The notes: a model not told the origin generated them from the letters alone. DNA of 64,000 nucleotides from Cupriavidus campinensis (GCF_905397395.1 NZ_CAJPVH010000004.1:62001-126000), one strand, 5' to 3'; positions 1 to 9,312 are shown, numbered from the stretch's first letter. Numbers and translations: made by a program.

Positions 1-38
1 AACGCGAAGGCTCCACATTCGGCCATGTCTGTCTCCGA

Positions 39-983
39 TCAGCTCGCAAAGGCTTCCTGAACCGCGCGGGCTTTCTCGCGGAAGGTCTTCAGGGCGGTGA
101 CCACGGCGGCCACCTGCCGGGTGTCGTCGTTGAGCGCCTGCGCCAGCGCGGCATGCGCCTTGACCATGTCGTCAGCCGCCGCGCGCGCGTTGGTGCGCCT
201 CAGCGTTTCGATGGCGTCCGTCTTCGCCTGCAAGGTGGTCAGCGCAGCCGTGTAGTCGTCCGGGCTCATGCTGGCGTTGATCTGGCCGGCCATGGTCGTG
301 CCCGCCAGCAGCAGCCCGTCGGCACGCGCCTTGCGCAGGGTGTCCAGCGCCTGCCCCATGGCATCGCCGAGCACGGCTACGGGCTCGTTGGCGGCGGTCA
401 CGCCGCGCTTGAGCATGTCGAAGCGCCGCTGGTTGAGCGTGGCCACGCCCACGCTGAAGGCCAGCCCGGCAATCGCGCCGAACTCGTTCGGCAGGCCCAC
501 CTTGGCCGTGCTGGCCAGCCCGGCGAGCGAGCCGGTCAGCTTGGAATTCGCGGCCTCCAGCGCTTCCTGGTCCTGGGCATTGGTGATGGCGGCGAGGGCA
601 TCGGCGTAGTCGCGCAGCGCGTGGATCAGCGGCGCGGCGGAGGTGGACTCGCGCGGGGCCGACTGGCGCGGCGCCATCGCGGGGTCGGCCGGCTGCAGGG
701 CGCAGGGCAGCGTGTTGTCCGCCGCTGGGGCGGCCGAGACCGTGGCCGGCAGCGCGCATCCGGGGCTCAGCGCCACGCGCGTGCGCGTTGGCGTCAGTTG
801 GGTCTGCTGGATGACAGCCCGTTCCGCCGCCACACCCTTCGTGCCGGACTGGTAGGCCGTGGCGAGGTCATTGACCCCGGCGCGGAAGCTCTCGACTTCG
901 GACTTGTAGAGGTAGGGCGAGCAGGCGGCGAGGCAAGTGCACAGGCAGGCGGCCAGCATGCCGAGCGGCGTGGATCTGCGCAT
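39..983 (-). CDS. Predicted outer-membrane lipoprotein, unknown function
   Basis: Encodes 314 aa. The N-terminus MRRSTPLGMLAACLCTCLAAC is a short basic and hydrophobic signal ending in a lipobox (L18-A-A-C21), so the mature protein should be a lipid-anchored periplasmic protein. The remainder is Ala-rich and probably largely helical, with no domain I recognise. I chose ATG 983 because AGGAG lies six bases upstream; an in-frame start 27 bases earlier has no such site. The gene stands alone, divergent from the RidA gene. Confidence 0.75.
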   Translation of the reverse strand: MRRSTPLGMLAACLCTCLAACSPYLYKSEVESFRAGVNDLATAYQSGTKGVAAERAVIQQTQLTPTRTRVALSPGCALPATVSAAPAADNTLPCALQPADPAMAPRQSAPRESTSAAPLIHALRDYADALAAITNAQDQEALEAANSKLTGSLAGLASTAKVGLPNEFGAIAGLAFSVGVATLNQRRFDMLKRGVTAANEPVAVLGDAMGQALDTLRKARADGLLLAGTTMAGQINASMSPDDYTAALTTLQAKTDAIETLRRTNARAAADDMVKAHAALAQALNDDTRQVAAVVTALKTFREKARAVQEAFAS

Positions 984-1166
984 GCTGGCTCCTTTGGCCG
1001 GGAATCTCATCAGGGATAGATGATAAAAATGCCAAAGGAAACATTTCTGTGTTCGGTGGCGAACGGAAGCAAATCAGCATGTGCGCCTTGCTAGGCCGGC
1101 CGGGCGGACTTGTTCCGCCGTGTATCAAATCAAGTTCTGCCCAGCGGGTTTATCGGCACATGGCGC

Positions 1167-1211
1167 GCTCCTATAGTGGCTTCCAAGGAACCGCTGTATC
1201 GATATAGGAGC
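1167..1211 (+). promoter_or_regulatory. Inverted repeat that includes the ribosome-binding site of the RidA gene
   Basis: A perfect 9-bp inverted repeat (GCTCCTATA at 1167-1175, TATAGGAGC at 1203-1211) encloses a 27-nt spacer. The right arm contains the AGGAG Shine-Dalgarno of the RidA start at 1218. If transcribed, it could fold and hide the ribosome-binding site. The left arm also contains a TATAGT that could be a -10 box, in which case the arm would not be in the RNA. Confidence 0.35.
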
Positions 1212-1217
1212 TTGATC

Positions 1218-1682
1218 ATGACCGTCGAATCCAGACTCGCCGCACGCGGCCTGACGTTGCCGCCGCCCCCGCAGCCGCTGGGCAGCTATACCGCCGTCAG
1301 CCGGGCCGGCGACCTGTTGTTTATCTCCGGCCAGCTACCGTTGCAGGACGGCAAGGTGGTCTGGCAGGGCCAGGTCGGCAAGGACCTGACCGTGGCGCAG
1401 GGCCGGCAGGCGGCCGAGCTGGCCGCGCTGAACGTGCTGGCGCAGATCCACGCCCATCTGGGCGGCTTCGAGCGGCTCGACCACATCGTCCGGCTGGAAG
1501 GCCATGTGACCAGCGCGCCGGGGTCGTTCGATCAGCCGGCGGTGCTCGACGGCGCGTCCGACCTCTTCGCCGAGGTGCTGGGTGACAAGGCCGGCCATGC
1601 CCGCGCCGCCTATTCCCAGACCCAGCAGCCGGGGAATGCGGCGGTGATCCTGGTGGTGATCGCGCAGGTCAAGGGCGCCTGA
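1218..1682 (+). CDS. RidA/YjgF/YER057c/UK114 family protein
   Basis: Encodes 154 aa, the length of the longer YjgF-like subgroup. RidA proteins are cytosolic trimers; the best-known members hydrolyse reactive enamine/imine intermediates such as 2-aminoacrylate. Family features visible are 'GDLLFISGQLP' near residue 37 and a C-terminal beta-rich segment ending 'NAAVILVVIAQVKG'. The canonical RidA Arg near the C-terminus (RxxV) is not obvious, so this may be a non-deaminase subgroup. ATG 1218 is preceded by AGGAG; the reading frame continues upstream only through a weak TTG. Confidence 0.8.
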   Translation: MTVESRLAARGLTLPPPPQPLGSYTAVSRAGDLLFISGQLPLQDGKVVWQGQVGKDLTVAQGRQAAELAALNVLAQIHAHLGGFERLDHIVRLEGHVTSAPGSFDQPAVLDGASDLFAEVLGDKAGHARAAYSQTQQPGNAAVILVVIAQVKGA

Positions 1683-1705
1683 CCGGGGATTTTGTCGGCG
1701 TGCCG

Positions 1706-3001
1706 CTACACCACGCCCTTGGCCCGCAGCGCGGCCACGTCCTGCGGGGCGAGTTTCAGGTAGTCGCGCAGGACCTCTTCCGTATGCTGGCCGAGCGCCG
1801 GCGGCGCGTAGCGCAGCGTGGTGGGCGTGTCCGAGAGCCGCAGCGGGCTGGCGGTGGTGCGCACGCGGCTGACCGGGTCGCCGGCACGGGGTTCGTCGGC
1901 GCGGTAGCGCGCCTGCTCGATTTGCAGCCCACGGTGCTGCACGTGCGGGTCGGCGAACGCCTGCTCGACGTTGTTGATGGGGCCGCAGGGCACGGACCTG
2001 GCTTCCAGCAGGCGGATCCAGTCGTTCGTGGGCTTGCCGCGCGTGACGGCGACCATCATCGGAATCAGGGTCTTGCGGTGGACCACGCGGGCGCTGTTGG
2101 TGGCAAAGCGCGCGTCCGTCGCCCAGTCGACCTCGGCGGCCTCGCAGAAGCGGGCGAACTGGCCGTCGTTGCCGATGGCGAGCAGCATGTTGCCATCCGC
2201 CGTCGGGAAGTCCTGATAGGGCACCACGCTGGGATGCACATTGCCCTGCCGCGTGGGCACGTTGCCCGCGTTCAGGAAGCCGGCGCCCTGGTTGGCCAGC
2301 ACTGCCATGGCCACGTCCAGCAGCGCCACGTCGATGCACTGGCCGCGCCCGGTGTGGTGGCGGGCTTCCAGCGCGCCGAGGATGGCCGTGGTGGCGTACA
2401 TGCCGGTGAACAGGTCGATCACGGCCACGCCCACCTTCATCGGGCCGCCGCCGGGCTCGCCGTCCGCATGGCCGGTGATGCTCATCAGCCCGCTCATGGC
2501 CTGCACCAGCAGGTCGTAGCCGGGGCGGGCCGCGTACGGGCCGGTCTGGCCGAAGCCGGTGATCGAGCAGTAGATCAGGCGCGGGTTCAGCGCGCTCAGG
2601 GTCTCGTAGTCGAGCCCGTAGCGCTTGAGGCCGCCGGTCTTGAAGTTCTCGACCACCACGTCGCTCTGCTTGGCCAGCTCGCGGATCATGGCCTGGCCCT
2701 CGGGCGTGGACATGTCCACGGTCACCGAGCGCTTGTTGCGGTTGCACGCCGCGAAGTAGCTGGCCTGCGCGGTCGGGCCGTCATCGCCGGCGAGGTAGGG
2801 CGGGCCCCAGAGGCGGGTGTCGTCGCCTTCGGCTGGCTTCTCGATCTTGATGACGTCGGCGCCCATGTCCGCCAGGTTCTGGGTGCACCAGGGGCCGGCG
2901 AGCACGCGCGAGAGGTCCAGCACGCGCAGGTGGCTGAGGGCGCCGGTCTGCGGGGACGGGCGGGGCAGGTCGGGGTGGGTTTGGGCTTGGGGTGTGGTCA
3001 T
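1706..3001 (-). CDS. Family III (CaiB/BaiF) acyl-CoA transferase
   Basis: 431 aa. Family III CoA-transferases move CoA between acids through an aspartyl-CoA thioester. Visible features: N-terminal 'LRVLDLSRVLAGPWCTQNLA' (residues about 25-44), 'GADVIKIEKP', 'NRNKRSVTVD', and the PGYD motif whose Asp163 aligns with the catalytic Asp. Last gene of a five-gene minus-strand operon, starting 5 bp after the preceding acyl-CoA dehydrogenase. The frame is open upstream, but ATG 3001 begins the conserved domain and the longer version would lie over the dehydrogenase. Donor and acceptor acids are unknown. Confidence 0.9.
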   Translation of the reverse strand: MTTPQAQTHPDLPRPSPQTGALSHLRVLDLSRVLAGPWCTQNLADMGADVIKIEKPAEGDDTRLWGPPYLAGDDGPTAQASYFAACNRNKRSVTVDMSTPEGQAMIRELAKQSDVVVENFKTGGLKRYGLDYETLSALNPRLIYCSITGFGQTGPYAARPGYDLLVQAMSGLMSITGHADGEPGGGPMKVGVAVIDLFTGMYATTAILGALEARHHTGRGQCIDVALLDVAMAVLANQGAGFLNAGNVPTRQGNVHPSVVPYQDFPTADGNMLLAIGNDGQFARFCEAAEVDWATDARFATNSARVVHRKTLIPMMVAVTRGKPTNDWIRLLEARSVPCGPINNVEQAFADPHVQHRGLQIEQARYRADEPRAGDPVSRVRTTASPLRLSDTPTTLRYAPPALGQHTEEVLRDYLKLAPQDVAALRAKGVV

Positions 3002-3006
3002 GGGGC

Positions 3007-4164
3007 TCAGCCGTTGCGCGCGTCGCGGATCATGTTGCGGGCGATGATGACCTGCTGGATCTGCGTGGTGCCTTCGTAGAGGCGGAACAGGCGCACGTCG
3101 CGGTAGAAGCGCTCGATGCCGTACTCGGCGATATAGCCCGCGCCGCCCAGGATCTGCACCGCGCGGTCTGCCACGCGGCCCACCATCTCGGTGGCGAACA
3201 GCTTGCAGCAGGAGGCTTCGGTGGAGACGTTGCGGCCTTCGTCGCGGCGGCGTGCGGCGTCGATCACCATGCACTCGGCGGCGTAGAGTTCGGCCTGGCT
3301 GTCTGCCAGCATGGCCTGGATCAGCTGGAAGTCGCAGATCGGCTGGCCGAACTGCTGGCGCTCGACGGCGTAGTTGAGCGCATCCCGCAGCACGCGCTTT
3401 GCCACGCCCACGCTGACGGCCGAGATATGCAGGCGGCCCTTGTCCAGCACCTTCATGGCGGTCTTGAAGCCCTGGCCTTCCTTGAGCCCGATCAGGTTGG
3501 CGGCCGGCACGCGCACGTTCTCGAAGATCACGTCGCAGGTGTGGGCGCCTTTCTGGCCCATCTTCACGTCGCGCTTGCCGAAGCTGATGCCCGGCGTCTT
3601 CGCATCGACAATAAAGGCCGAGACGCCGGCCGAGCCCTTGATCGACGGATCGGTGCGCGCCATCAGCGTGAACATGCCGGCCTGCGGCGCGTTGGTGATG
3701 AAGCGCTTGGTGCCGTTGACCACGTAGTCGTCGCCATCCCGCACGGCGGTGGTGCGCAGCGAGCCGGCGTCCGAGCCGGCGTCCGGCTCGGTCAGCGCGA
3801 AGGAGGCGAGGATCTCGCCCGTGGCCAGCCGGGGCAGCCACGCGGCCTGCTGCTCGGGGGTGCCATCCATCAGGATGCCCTGCGAGCCGATGCCAACCGT
3901 GGTGCCCAGCAGCGAGCGAAAGGCCGGTGCGGTCTGGCACAGCTCCATCACCACGCGGGCCTCTTCCTCCATGGTCAGCTCCAGGCCGCCGAAGCGTTCG
4001 GGGATGGTCATGCCGAACAGGCCCATCTCGCGCATGTCCTGCACGATGTCCTGGGGGATTTCGTCGGTTTCGGCCACGAGCGCCTCGGCCGGGACCAGCC
4101 GCTCGCGCACAAAGCGGCGCACGCTGTCTAGCAGGGCTTCGAGGGTGTCGTTATCGCGGATCAT
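3007..4164 (-). CDS. Acyl-CoA dehydrogenase
   Basis: 385 aa, standard length for the FAD-dependent family that introduces an alpha-beta double bond into acyl-CoA. FAD-binding signature 'FALTEPDAGSDAGSL' is in the middle domain. 'ERQQFGQPI' and 'QILGGAGYIAEYGIERFYRD' mark the C-terminal helical domain. The catalytic base is Glu364 in RLYEGTTQIQ, as in short- and medium-chain enzymes. It sits 27 bp downstream of a Bug binding-protein gene and just before a CoA-transferase. Substrate is probably a short acyl-CoA made by the neighbouring transferases. Confidence 0.92.
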   Translation of the reverse strand: MIRDNDTLEALLDSVRRFVRERLVPAEALVAETDEIPQDIVQDMREMGLFGMTIPERFGGLELTMEEEARVVMELCQTAPAFRSLLGTTVGIGSQGILMDGTPEQQAAWLPRLATGEILASFALTEPDAGSDAGSLRTTAVRDGDDYVVNGTKRFITNAPQAGMFTLMARTDPSIKGSAGVSAFIVDAKTPGISFGKRDVKMGQKGAHTCDVIFENVRVPAANLIGLKEGQGFKTAMKVLDKGRLHISAVSVGVAKRVLRDALNYAVERQQFGQPICDFQLIQAMLADSQAELYAAECMVIDAARRRDEGRNVSTEASCCKLFATEMVGRVADRAVQILGGAGYIAEYGIERFYRDVRLFRLYEGTTQIQQVIIARNMIRDARNG

Positions 4165-4191
4165 GGTTGGTCGTCCTTTGCTTCGTCTCGG

Positions 4192-5178
4192 TCAGTCAAG
4201 TGTCACGCCCTGCAGCACGCTGGCCCATTGGGTGCGCTCGCGTGCGGCGGTGCTGACGAGATCCTCGGTGGTGCCGTTCCACTGCTCGTACCCCAGTTCG
4301 GCGTAGCGCTTGCGCAGGTCCGGGTCGGCCACGGCGTGCTTCACGGCGGCGGTCAGCTTCTGGGCGACCTCGGGCGTCAGGGCCTTGGGCGCGTAGATGC
4401 CGTACCAGCCGCCGGCCTCGTAGTCCTTCAGGCCGGCAATGCCGGATTCGCGGAAGGTGGGCACGTTGGGCAGCGCCGTGCTGCGGTTGGGCGAGCCCAC
4501 GGCGATGGCGCGGACCTTGCCGCCGTGCACGTAGCCGCTGGCGGTGCTGATGATGTCGAACAGCATGTCGATCTGGCCGCCGATGGTGTCCGTCATGGCC
4601 GGCGCATTGCCCTTGTACGGGATGTGGTTCAGCTCGACGTTGGCCTGCCGGGCGAACAGCGCGGCGGCCACGTGGTTGGAGCTGCCCACGCCTGACGAGC
4701 CATAGCTGAGCTTGCCCGGATGCGCCTTGGCGTAGCTGACCAGCTCCTTGGTGGAGGTGAACGGCTCGCTGTTGTTGACCACCAGCATGTTGTAGTAGCG
4801 CGCCACCGGCGCGATCGGCGTGAGGTCCCTGGCCGGGTCGAACGGCATGCGCTTCATGATGTTGGGCGCCACCGTGATGGCGGCGCTGGCCGCGAACCAC
4901 AGCGTGGTGCCGTCGGGCTTGGCGCGCACGACCTCGTTGCCCGCCAGCGTGGCGTTGGCGCCGGGCTTGTTGTCCACCACCACCGTGGCGTTGAGGGCCT
5001 TGCCGAGCGCGGCGGCGAACAGCCGCGCGCCCTGGTCAGCCGGGCCGCCGGCCGCGTAGCCCACCACCAGGCGGACCGGCGGGTTGGACTGGGCCATGGC
5101 GGCGCCCGCGCCCAGCACGGCGGCGCCAAGGATCAGGCCCGAAAGCAAGGTCCGTCGAAGTCGAAATGATGTGTGCAT
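4192..5178 (-). CDS. Bug/TctC-family extracytoplasmic solute-binding protein
   Basis: 328 aa. Binds an organic acid in the periplasm for a tripartite tricarboxylate transporter (TTT) or for sensing. It has a signal peptide (basic start, hydrophobic core, cleavage near AMA-Q at about residue 30) and the family landmarks 'VVGYAAGGPADQGARL', 'VVDNKPGANATLAGN' and 'HIPYKGNAPAM'. ATG 5178 is preceded by GGAGACAACC; 25 upstream codons lack signal character. No TctA/TctB is encoded in this operon, so it is an orphan Bug protein, probably specific for the acid degraded by its neighbours. Confidence 0.9.
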   Translation of the reverse strand: MHTSFRLRRTLLSGLILGAAVLGAGAAMAQSNPPVRLVVGYAAGGPADQGARLFAAALGKALNATVVVDNKPGANATLAGNEVVRAKPDGTTLWFAASAAITVAPNIMKRMPFDPARDLTPIAPVARYYNMLVVNNSEPFTSTKELVSYAKAHPGKLSYGSSGVGSSNHVAAALFARQANVELNHIPYKGNAPAMTDTIGGQIDMLFDIISTASGYVHGGKVRAIAVGSPNRSTALPNVPTFRESGIAGLKDYEAGGWYGIYAPKALTPEVAQKLTAAVKHAVADPDLRKRYAELGYEQWNGTTEDLVSTAARERTQWASVLQGVTLD

Positions 5179-5204
5179 GGTTGTCTCCTTCATCCTTCTT
5201 GTTG

Positions 5205-6413
5205 TCAGTAGCGCTCGAAAACGGCCGCAATGCCCTGGCCGCCGCCGATGCACATGGTTTCCAGGCCGTAGCGGCCGCCCCGGCGTTGCAGTTCGTGCAG
5301 CAGCGTGGTCAGGATGCGTACGCCCGTGGCGCCAATCGGATGGCCGAGCGAGATGCCCGAGCCGTTGACGTTGAGCTTGCTGTCGATCTCGCCCTGGTCC
5401 TGCCAGTCCCAGCCCTTCAGCACGGCCAGCACCTGGCAGGCGAAGGCTTCGTTGAGTTCGACCAGATCCATCTGGTCCAGCCGCAGGTTCAGGCGGGCCA
5501 GCAGCTTCTTCACCGCCGGCACCGGGCCGATGCCCATGTGCGAGGGCTCGCAGCCGGCGGCGGCCCAGCCGACCAGCGTGGCCATCGGCGTCAGGCCCAG
5601 TTCGGCCAGCTTGTCTTCGGCCACGATCAGGCAGGCGGCGGAGGCGTCGTTCTGCTGGCTGGCATTGCCAGCGGTCACGGTGCCGCCCGGCATCAGCGCG
5701 CGCAGCTTGCCGAGGGATTCGGTGGTGGATTCGGGGCGATAGCCCTCGTCACGCGCGAAGCGCAGGGCTTCGCCCTTGCGCTGCGGCACGGAGACGGGAA
5801 CGATCTCGGCGTCGAAGCGGCCGGCTTCCCACGCGGCGGCGGCGCGCTGGTGGCTGCGCAGCGCGAAGGCGTCCGCGGCTTCGCGGCTGATGCCGTAGTC
5901 ACGCGCCAGGTTCTCGGCGGTTTCGATCATCCCCGAGATCTCGCCGAAGCGCGACACCGGCTGGGAGCGCTCGCGGCCCCGGTCGAGCCGGTCATAGAAG
6001 CGGACGTTGCCCGAGCGCGCGCCCCAGCGCATATCGGTGGTGTAGTACTCGATATTGCTCATGCTCTCCACGCCGCCCGCAATGACCACGTCGGCGGCGC
6101 CGCTCTGCACCATCATCGCCGCCGTGACCACGGCCTGGAGCCCGCCACCGCAGCGGCGGTCCAGCTGCATGCCCGGCACTTCCACCGGCAGGCCGGCCTG
6201 CAATGCGGCCCAGCGGCCCACGCAGGGGACTTCGCTGTTGGCGTAGGACTGGGCAAACACCACATCGTCGATGCGCGCGGGGTCGATGCCGCTGCGCTCC
6301 ACCACGGCACGGACGGTGGTGGCGGCCAGTTCCTCGACGGGCACCGGGCGCAGGCTGCCGCCGAAGGTGCCAACCGGGGTGCGGACGGGGGTAACGATTG
6401 CGGCTCTGCGCAT
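5205..6413 (-). CDS. Thiolase (acetyl-CoA acyltransferase)
   Basis: 402 aa. Cleaves 3-oxoacyl-CoA with CoA to give acetyl-CoA and a shortened acyl-CoA. All catalytic elements are present: nucleophilic Cys88 in DRRCGGGLQA, 'VELNEAFACQVL', 'SLGHPIGATGVRI' with the His, and the second Cys in MCIGGGQG near the C-terminus. ATG 6413 follows GGAGACTCCCC-like sequence; 35 upstream codons are non-conserved. Second gene of the operon, between the CoA-transferase/hydrolase and the Bug protein. Confidence 0.92.
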   Translation of the reverse strand: MRRAAIVTPVRTPVGTFGGSLRPVPVEELAATTVRAVVERSGIDPARIDDVVFAQSYANSEVPCVGRWAALQAGLPVEVPGMQLDRRCGGGLQAVVTAAMMVQSGAADVVIAGGVESMSNIEYYTTDMRWGARSGNVRFYDRLDRGRERSQPVSRFGEISGMIETAENLARDYGISREAADAFALRSHQRAAAAWEAGRFDAEIVPVSVPQRKGEALRFARDEGYRPESTTESLGKLRALMPGGTVTAGNASQQNDASAACLIVAEDKLAELGLTPMATLVGWAAAGCEPSHMGIGPVPAVKKLLARLNLRLDQMDLVELNEAFACQVLAVLKGWDWQDQGEIDSKLNVNGSGISLGHPIGATGVRILTTLLHELQRRGGRYGLETMCIGGGQGIAAVFERY

Positions 6414-6478
6414 GGGGAGTCTCCTGTGAATCTGGTCTGGGATGGAAATCGGTGGGAATCGATAGCAATCGATAGCAA

Positions 6479-7810
6479 TCAGGCGGCGGCCGGCACGGTG
6501 ACGAAAGCGGCGCCGCACTGGCGCAGCAGGGCGTGGGCCTGGCGGTCCAGCGCCTCGCGGTGTTCCGGTGCGGCGATGTCGATCATGCGGCGCACGCGGC
6601 GCGACAGGGGCAGCCCGCGCAGGTCGGCCACGCCGTATTCGGTGACGATCAGCCCGGCGTCCGATCTGGCCGTGCTGACCGGGCCGGACAACTGCGCGAC
6701 GATGCGGCTGGCGCCCTTGGTGGTGGCGCCCATGGTGGTGGCTCCTTTCGCGGTGGCCGGCAGCGCGATGATCGGCAGGCCGCCGTGGCTGCGCGCGGCA
6801 CCGCGCAGGAAGTCCGCGGCGCCGCCCACGGCGCCCATGTAGACGCCGCCGGCCACCTCGGCATTGATCTGGCCGGTCAGGTCCACCTCGATGGCGCCGT
6901 TGATGGCCGCCAGCTTGTGCTGGCGCGCCAGCACCTCGGGGTCGTGGGTGTAGGTGGTTTCGCGCAGCTGCAACAGCGGGTTGCGATGCGCCCAGCGGCG
7001 CAGGCGCGCGCTGCCCATCAGGATGCCGCCGATGCCGATGCCGGTATCGACGGTCTTGCGTGCGTGCGTCAGCGCGCCGGACTCGGCCAGCGCCACCATG
7101 CCGTCGCCCACGGCGCCGCTGTGCAGCCCCAGGTCACGGTGGCCGTGCAGCGCCGCCAGCACCGCTTCGGGCAGGTTGCCGATGCCCATCTGCAGGGTGG
7201 CGCCGTCCTCGATCCGGCCGGCGATGTGGCGGGCAATCGCCAGTTCCACTTCCGAGGGGGCGCCGCGTTCGAGGTCGATCGGGCCAAATTGCGCATCGAC
7301 GGTCAGGGCGATGTCAGCGGCGGTCAGGTAGTGGCTGCCATGGGTCCACGGGATGTCCGGGTTGACCTCGGCGATGATCACGCGCGCCCGGTCCAGCACG
7401 GCGGGGAGATATTCGTGCACCAGCCCGAGGCTATGGCGGCCCTCGGCGTCAGCCGGGGAGACCTGCACCAGCGCCACGTCCACCGGCAGCGTGCCGGCCC
7501 GGATCAGCCCGGGCAGGTGCGAGTAATGGCTCGGCACGATGTCCAGCAGGCCGGCGCGCGCCAGCTGGCGGTGCGGGCCGCTGGCGGCGTAGCCGAAGAA
7601 GTCGATCACATCGGACTGGTCCGGCTGCAGTGTGTCTGACTGGCCGATGCCGACAAAGACACCCAGCCGCCCGCCCTGGGCGATGGCGTGGCGATGGGCG
7701 ACCAGCGCCCGCGTGAGCGTAAGCGGCTCGGCGGTGGCCTGGCCCCACCAGATGCGGTCGCCGGGGCGGATCAGGGCGCGCAGCGCGGCGGCCAGCGAGT
7801 GGGCATCCAT
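6479..7810 (-). CDS. Acetyl-CoA hydrolase / 4-hydroxybutyrate CoA-transferase family protein
   Basis: 443 aa. Class I CoA-transferase fold (Cat1/AbfT type), which forms a glutamyl-CoA intermediate. Recognisable features are 'MGIGNLPEAVLAAL', 'LGLHSGAVGDGMVAL', 'INGAIEVDLTGQINAE' with the expected catalytic Glu, and 'VTEYGVADLRGLPLSRR' near the C-terminus. First gene of the minus-strand operon that continues with thiolase, Bug protein, dehydrogenase and family III transferase. It may activate the imported acid by exchange with acetyl-CoA or release acetate; the sequence does not decide which. Confidence 0.88.
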   Translation of the reverse strand: MDAHSLAAALRALIRPGDRIWWGQATAEPLTLTRALVAHRHAIAQGGRLGVFVGIGQSDTLQPDQSDVIDFFGYAASGPHRQLARAGLLDIVPSHYSHLPGLIRAGTLPVDVALVQVSPADAEGRHSLGLVHEYLPAVLDRARVIIAEVNPDIPWTHGSHYLTAADIALTVDAQFGPIDLERGAPSEVELAIARHIAGRIEDGATLQMGIGNLPEAVLAALHGHRDLGLHSGAVGDGMVALAESGALTHARKTVDTGIGIGGILMGSARLRRWAHRNPLLQLRETTYTHDPEVLARQHKLAAINGAIEVDLTGQINAEVAGGVYMGAVGGAADFLRGAARSHGGLPIIALPATAKGATTMGATTKGASRIVAQLSGPVSTARSDAGLIVTEYGVADLRGLPLSRRVRRMIDIAAPEHREALDRQAHALLRQCGAAFVTVPAAA

Positions 7811-7858
7811 GTCCGGCGTGTCTCCTGTTTGTCATTTTTGGGTATGGGCTGGAGCATG

Positions 7859-7895
7859 TTGGCATTTGCGCGTCGGCGCTATTTGAGAATGCCAA
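7859..7895. promoter_or_regulatory. Inverted repeat in a divergent promoter region
   Basis: TTGGCATT (7859-7866) and AATGCCAA (7888-7895) are perfect inverted copies separated by 21 bp. They lie in the 236-bp space between the minus-strand operon beginning at 7810 and the plus-strand dehydrogenase at 8047. The arrangement fits a regulator site serving both directions, with the LysR gene at 10855-11757 the nearest candidate. No binding evidence exists here. Confidence 0.35.
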
Positions 7896-8046
7896 TGGTG
7901 GACTTCGCCTGTTGCGAAATCAGCCTCCCGGCGCGGCCTGGCGGGCTGTCTTCTGCTCCGGCAAAGGCCCGGTTCCGCAAACGTTGATTGCGCCACACGG
8001 CAAACCTGGCGAGCATGGCAACGCCAACAAAAGCGGGAGACGCGCC

Positions 8047-9213
8047 ATGATCGAACAGACCCAATCGAATAACTTCCAGGAAATCCGGGACGCCGTGCGC
8101 AGCCTCTGTGCGGCGTTTCCCGACGAGTACTTCCGCAAGATCGACGAGCAGCGGGGCTACCCGGAAGCCTTCGTCAATGCGCTGACCGACGCCGGCTGGC
8201 TGGCGGCGCTGATTCCGCAGGAGTACGGCGGCTCGGGGCTCGGCCTGACGGAAGCTTCGGTGATTATGGAGGAGATCAACCGCTGCGGCGGCAACTCGGG
8301 TGCCTGCCACGGCCAGATGTACAACATGGGCACGCTGCTGCGCCATGGCTCGGACGCGCAGAAGCAGAAATACCTGCCGAAGATCGCCTCGGGCGAGTGG
8401 CGCCTGCAGTCCATGGGCGTGACCGAGCCGACCACCGGCACGGATACCACCAAGATCAAGACCCGGGCCATCAAGAAGGACGGCCGCTACGTGGTCAACG
8501 GCCAGAAGGTGTGGATCAGCCGCGTGCAGCACAGCGACTTCATGATCCTGCTGGCCCGCACCACGCCGCTGGACGAGGTGAAGAAGAAGAGCGAGGGCAT
8601 GTCGATCTTCCTGGTGGACCTGCACGAGGCCCAGAAGAAGGGCATGGTGGTGCGCCCGATCCCGAACATGGTCAACCACGAGACCAACGAGCTGTTCTTC
8701 GAGGATCTGGAGATTCCCGAGGAAAACCTGATTGGCGAGGAAGGCAAGGGCTTCAAGTACATCCTCGACGGCCTGAACGCCGAGCGCACGCTGATCGCCG
8801 CCGAGTGCATCGGCGACGGCTACTGGTTCATGGACCGCGTGACCAAGTACGTGACCGAGCGCCAGGTCTTCGACCGGCCCATCGGCCGCAATCAGGGCGT
8901 GCAGTTCCCGATTGCCGAGTCGTTCATCGAACTGGAAGCCGCCAACCTGATGCGCTGGAAGGCGTGCGAGCTGTACGACGCGCACGCGGCGATGGGCGCG
9001 CAGGCCAATATGGCCAAGTACCTCGCCGCCAAGGCGAGCTGGGAGGCAGCCAATGTCTGCCTGCAGTTCCACGGCGGCTTCGGCTTCGCCTGCGAGTACG
9101 ACATCGAGCGCAAGTTCCGCGAGACGCGCCTCTATCAGGTGGCGCCGATCTCCACGAACCTGATCTACTCCTATGTGGCGGAGCACATCCTGGGCCTGCC
9201 GCGCTCGTTCTGA
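8047..9213 (+). CDS. Acyl-CoA dehydrogenase, isovaleryl/long-chain-like
   Basis: 388 aa FAD enzyme. FAD-binding segment 'MGVTEPTTGTDTTKIKT' and 'RQVFDRPIGRNQGVQFPIAE' place it in the family. The usual C-terminal YEGT glutamate is missing: the segment reads RLYQVAPISTNLI. A Glu in 'GLNAERTLIAAE' occupies the alternative catalytic position used by isovaleryl-CoA and long-chain enzymes. ATG 8047 follows a GGGAGA site; the longer frame has no signal. Divergent from the operon at 7810 and followed 99 bp later by an acyl-CoA ligase, its likely supplier. Confidence 0.9.
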   Translation: MIEQTQSNNFQEIRDAVRSLCAAFPDEYFRKIDEQRGYPEAFVNALTDAGWLAALIPQEYGGSGLGLTEASVIMEEINRCGGNSGACHGQMYNMGTLLRHGSDAQKQKYLPKIASGEWRLQSMGVTEPTTGTDTTKIKTRAIKKDGRYVVNGQKVWISRVQHSDFMILLARTTPLDEVKKKSEGMSIFLVDLHEAQKKGMVVRPIPNMVNHETNELFFEDLEIPEENLIGEEGKGFKYILDGLNAERTLIAAECIGDGYWFMDRVTKYVTERQVFDRPIGRNQGVQFPIAESFIELEAANLMRWKACELYDAHAAMGAQANMAKYLAAKASWEAANVCLQFHGGFGFACEYDIERKFRETRLYQVAPISTNLIYSYVAEHILGLPRSF

Positions 9214-9312
9214 GCGGCAATCGACCTTGTCCGTTGCACGCCAGATGCACCGCCCCTACACTGGCGGCACTCAAGCCAAAGCCAGCCTTCATTGATCGAG
9301 GAAGACCCAGAC

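Noticed and set aside
1700-3079. 459-aa open frame antisense to the family III CoA-transferase
   Set aside because: Arg/Gly/Ala/Val-rich low-complexity translation without domains; the minus strand encodes a complete enzyme with catalytic Asp. Long antisense frames are expected at this GC content.
5166-6842. 558-aa open frame opposite the thiolase and CoA-hydrolase
   Set aside because: It crosses two well-supported genes on the other strand and shows no recognisable domain.
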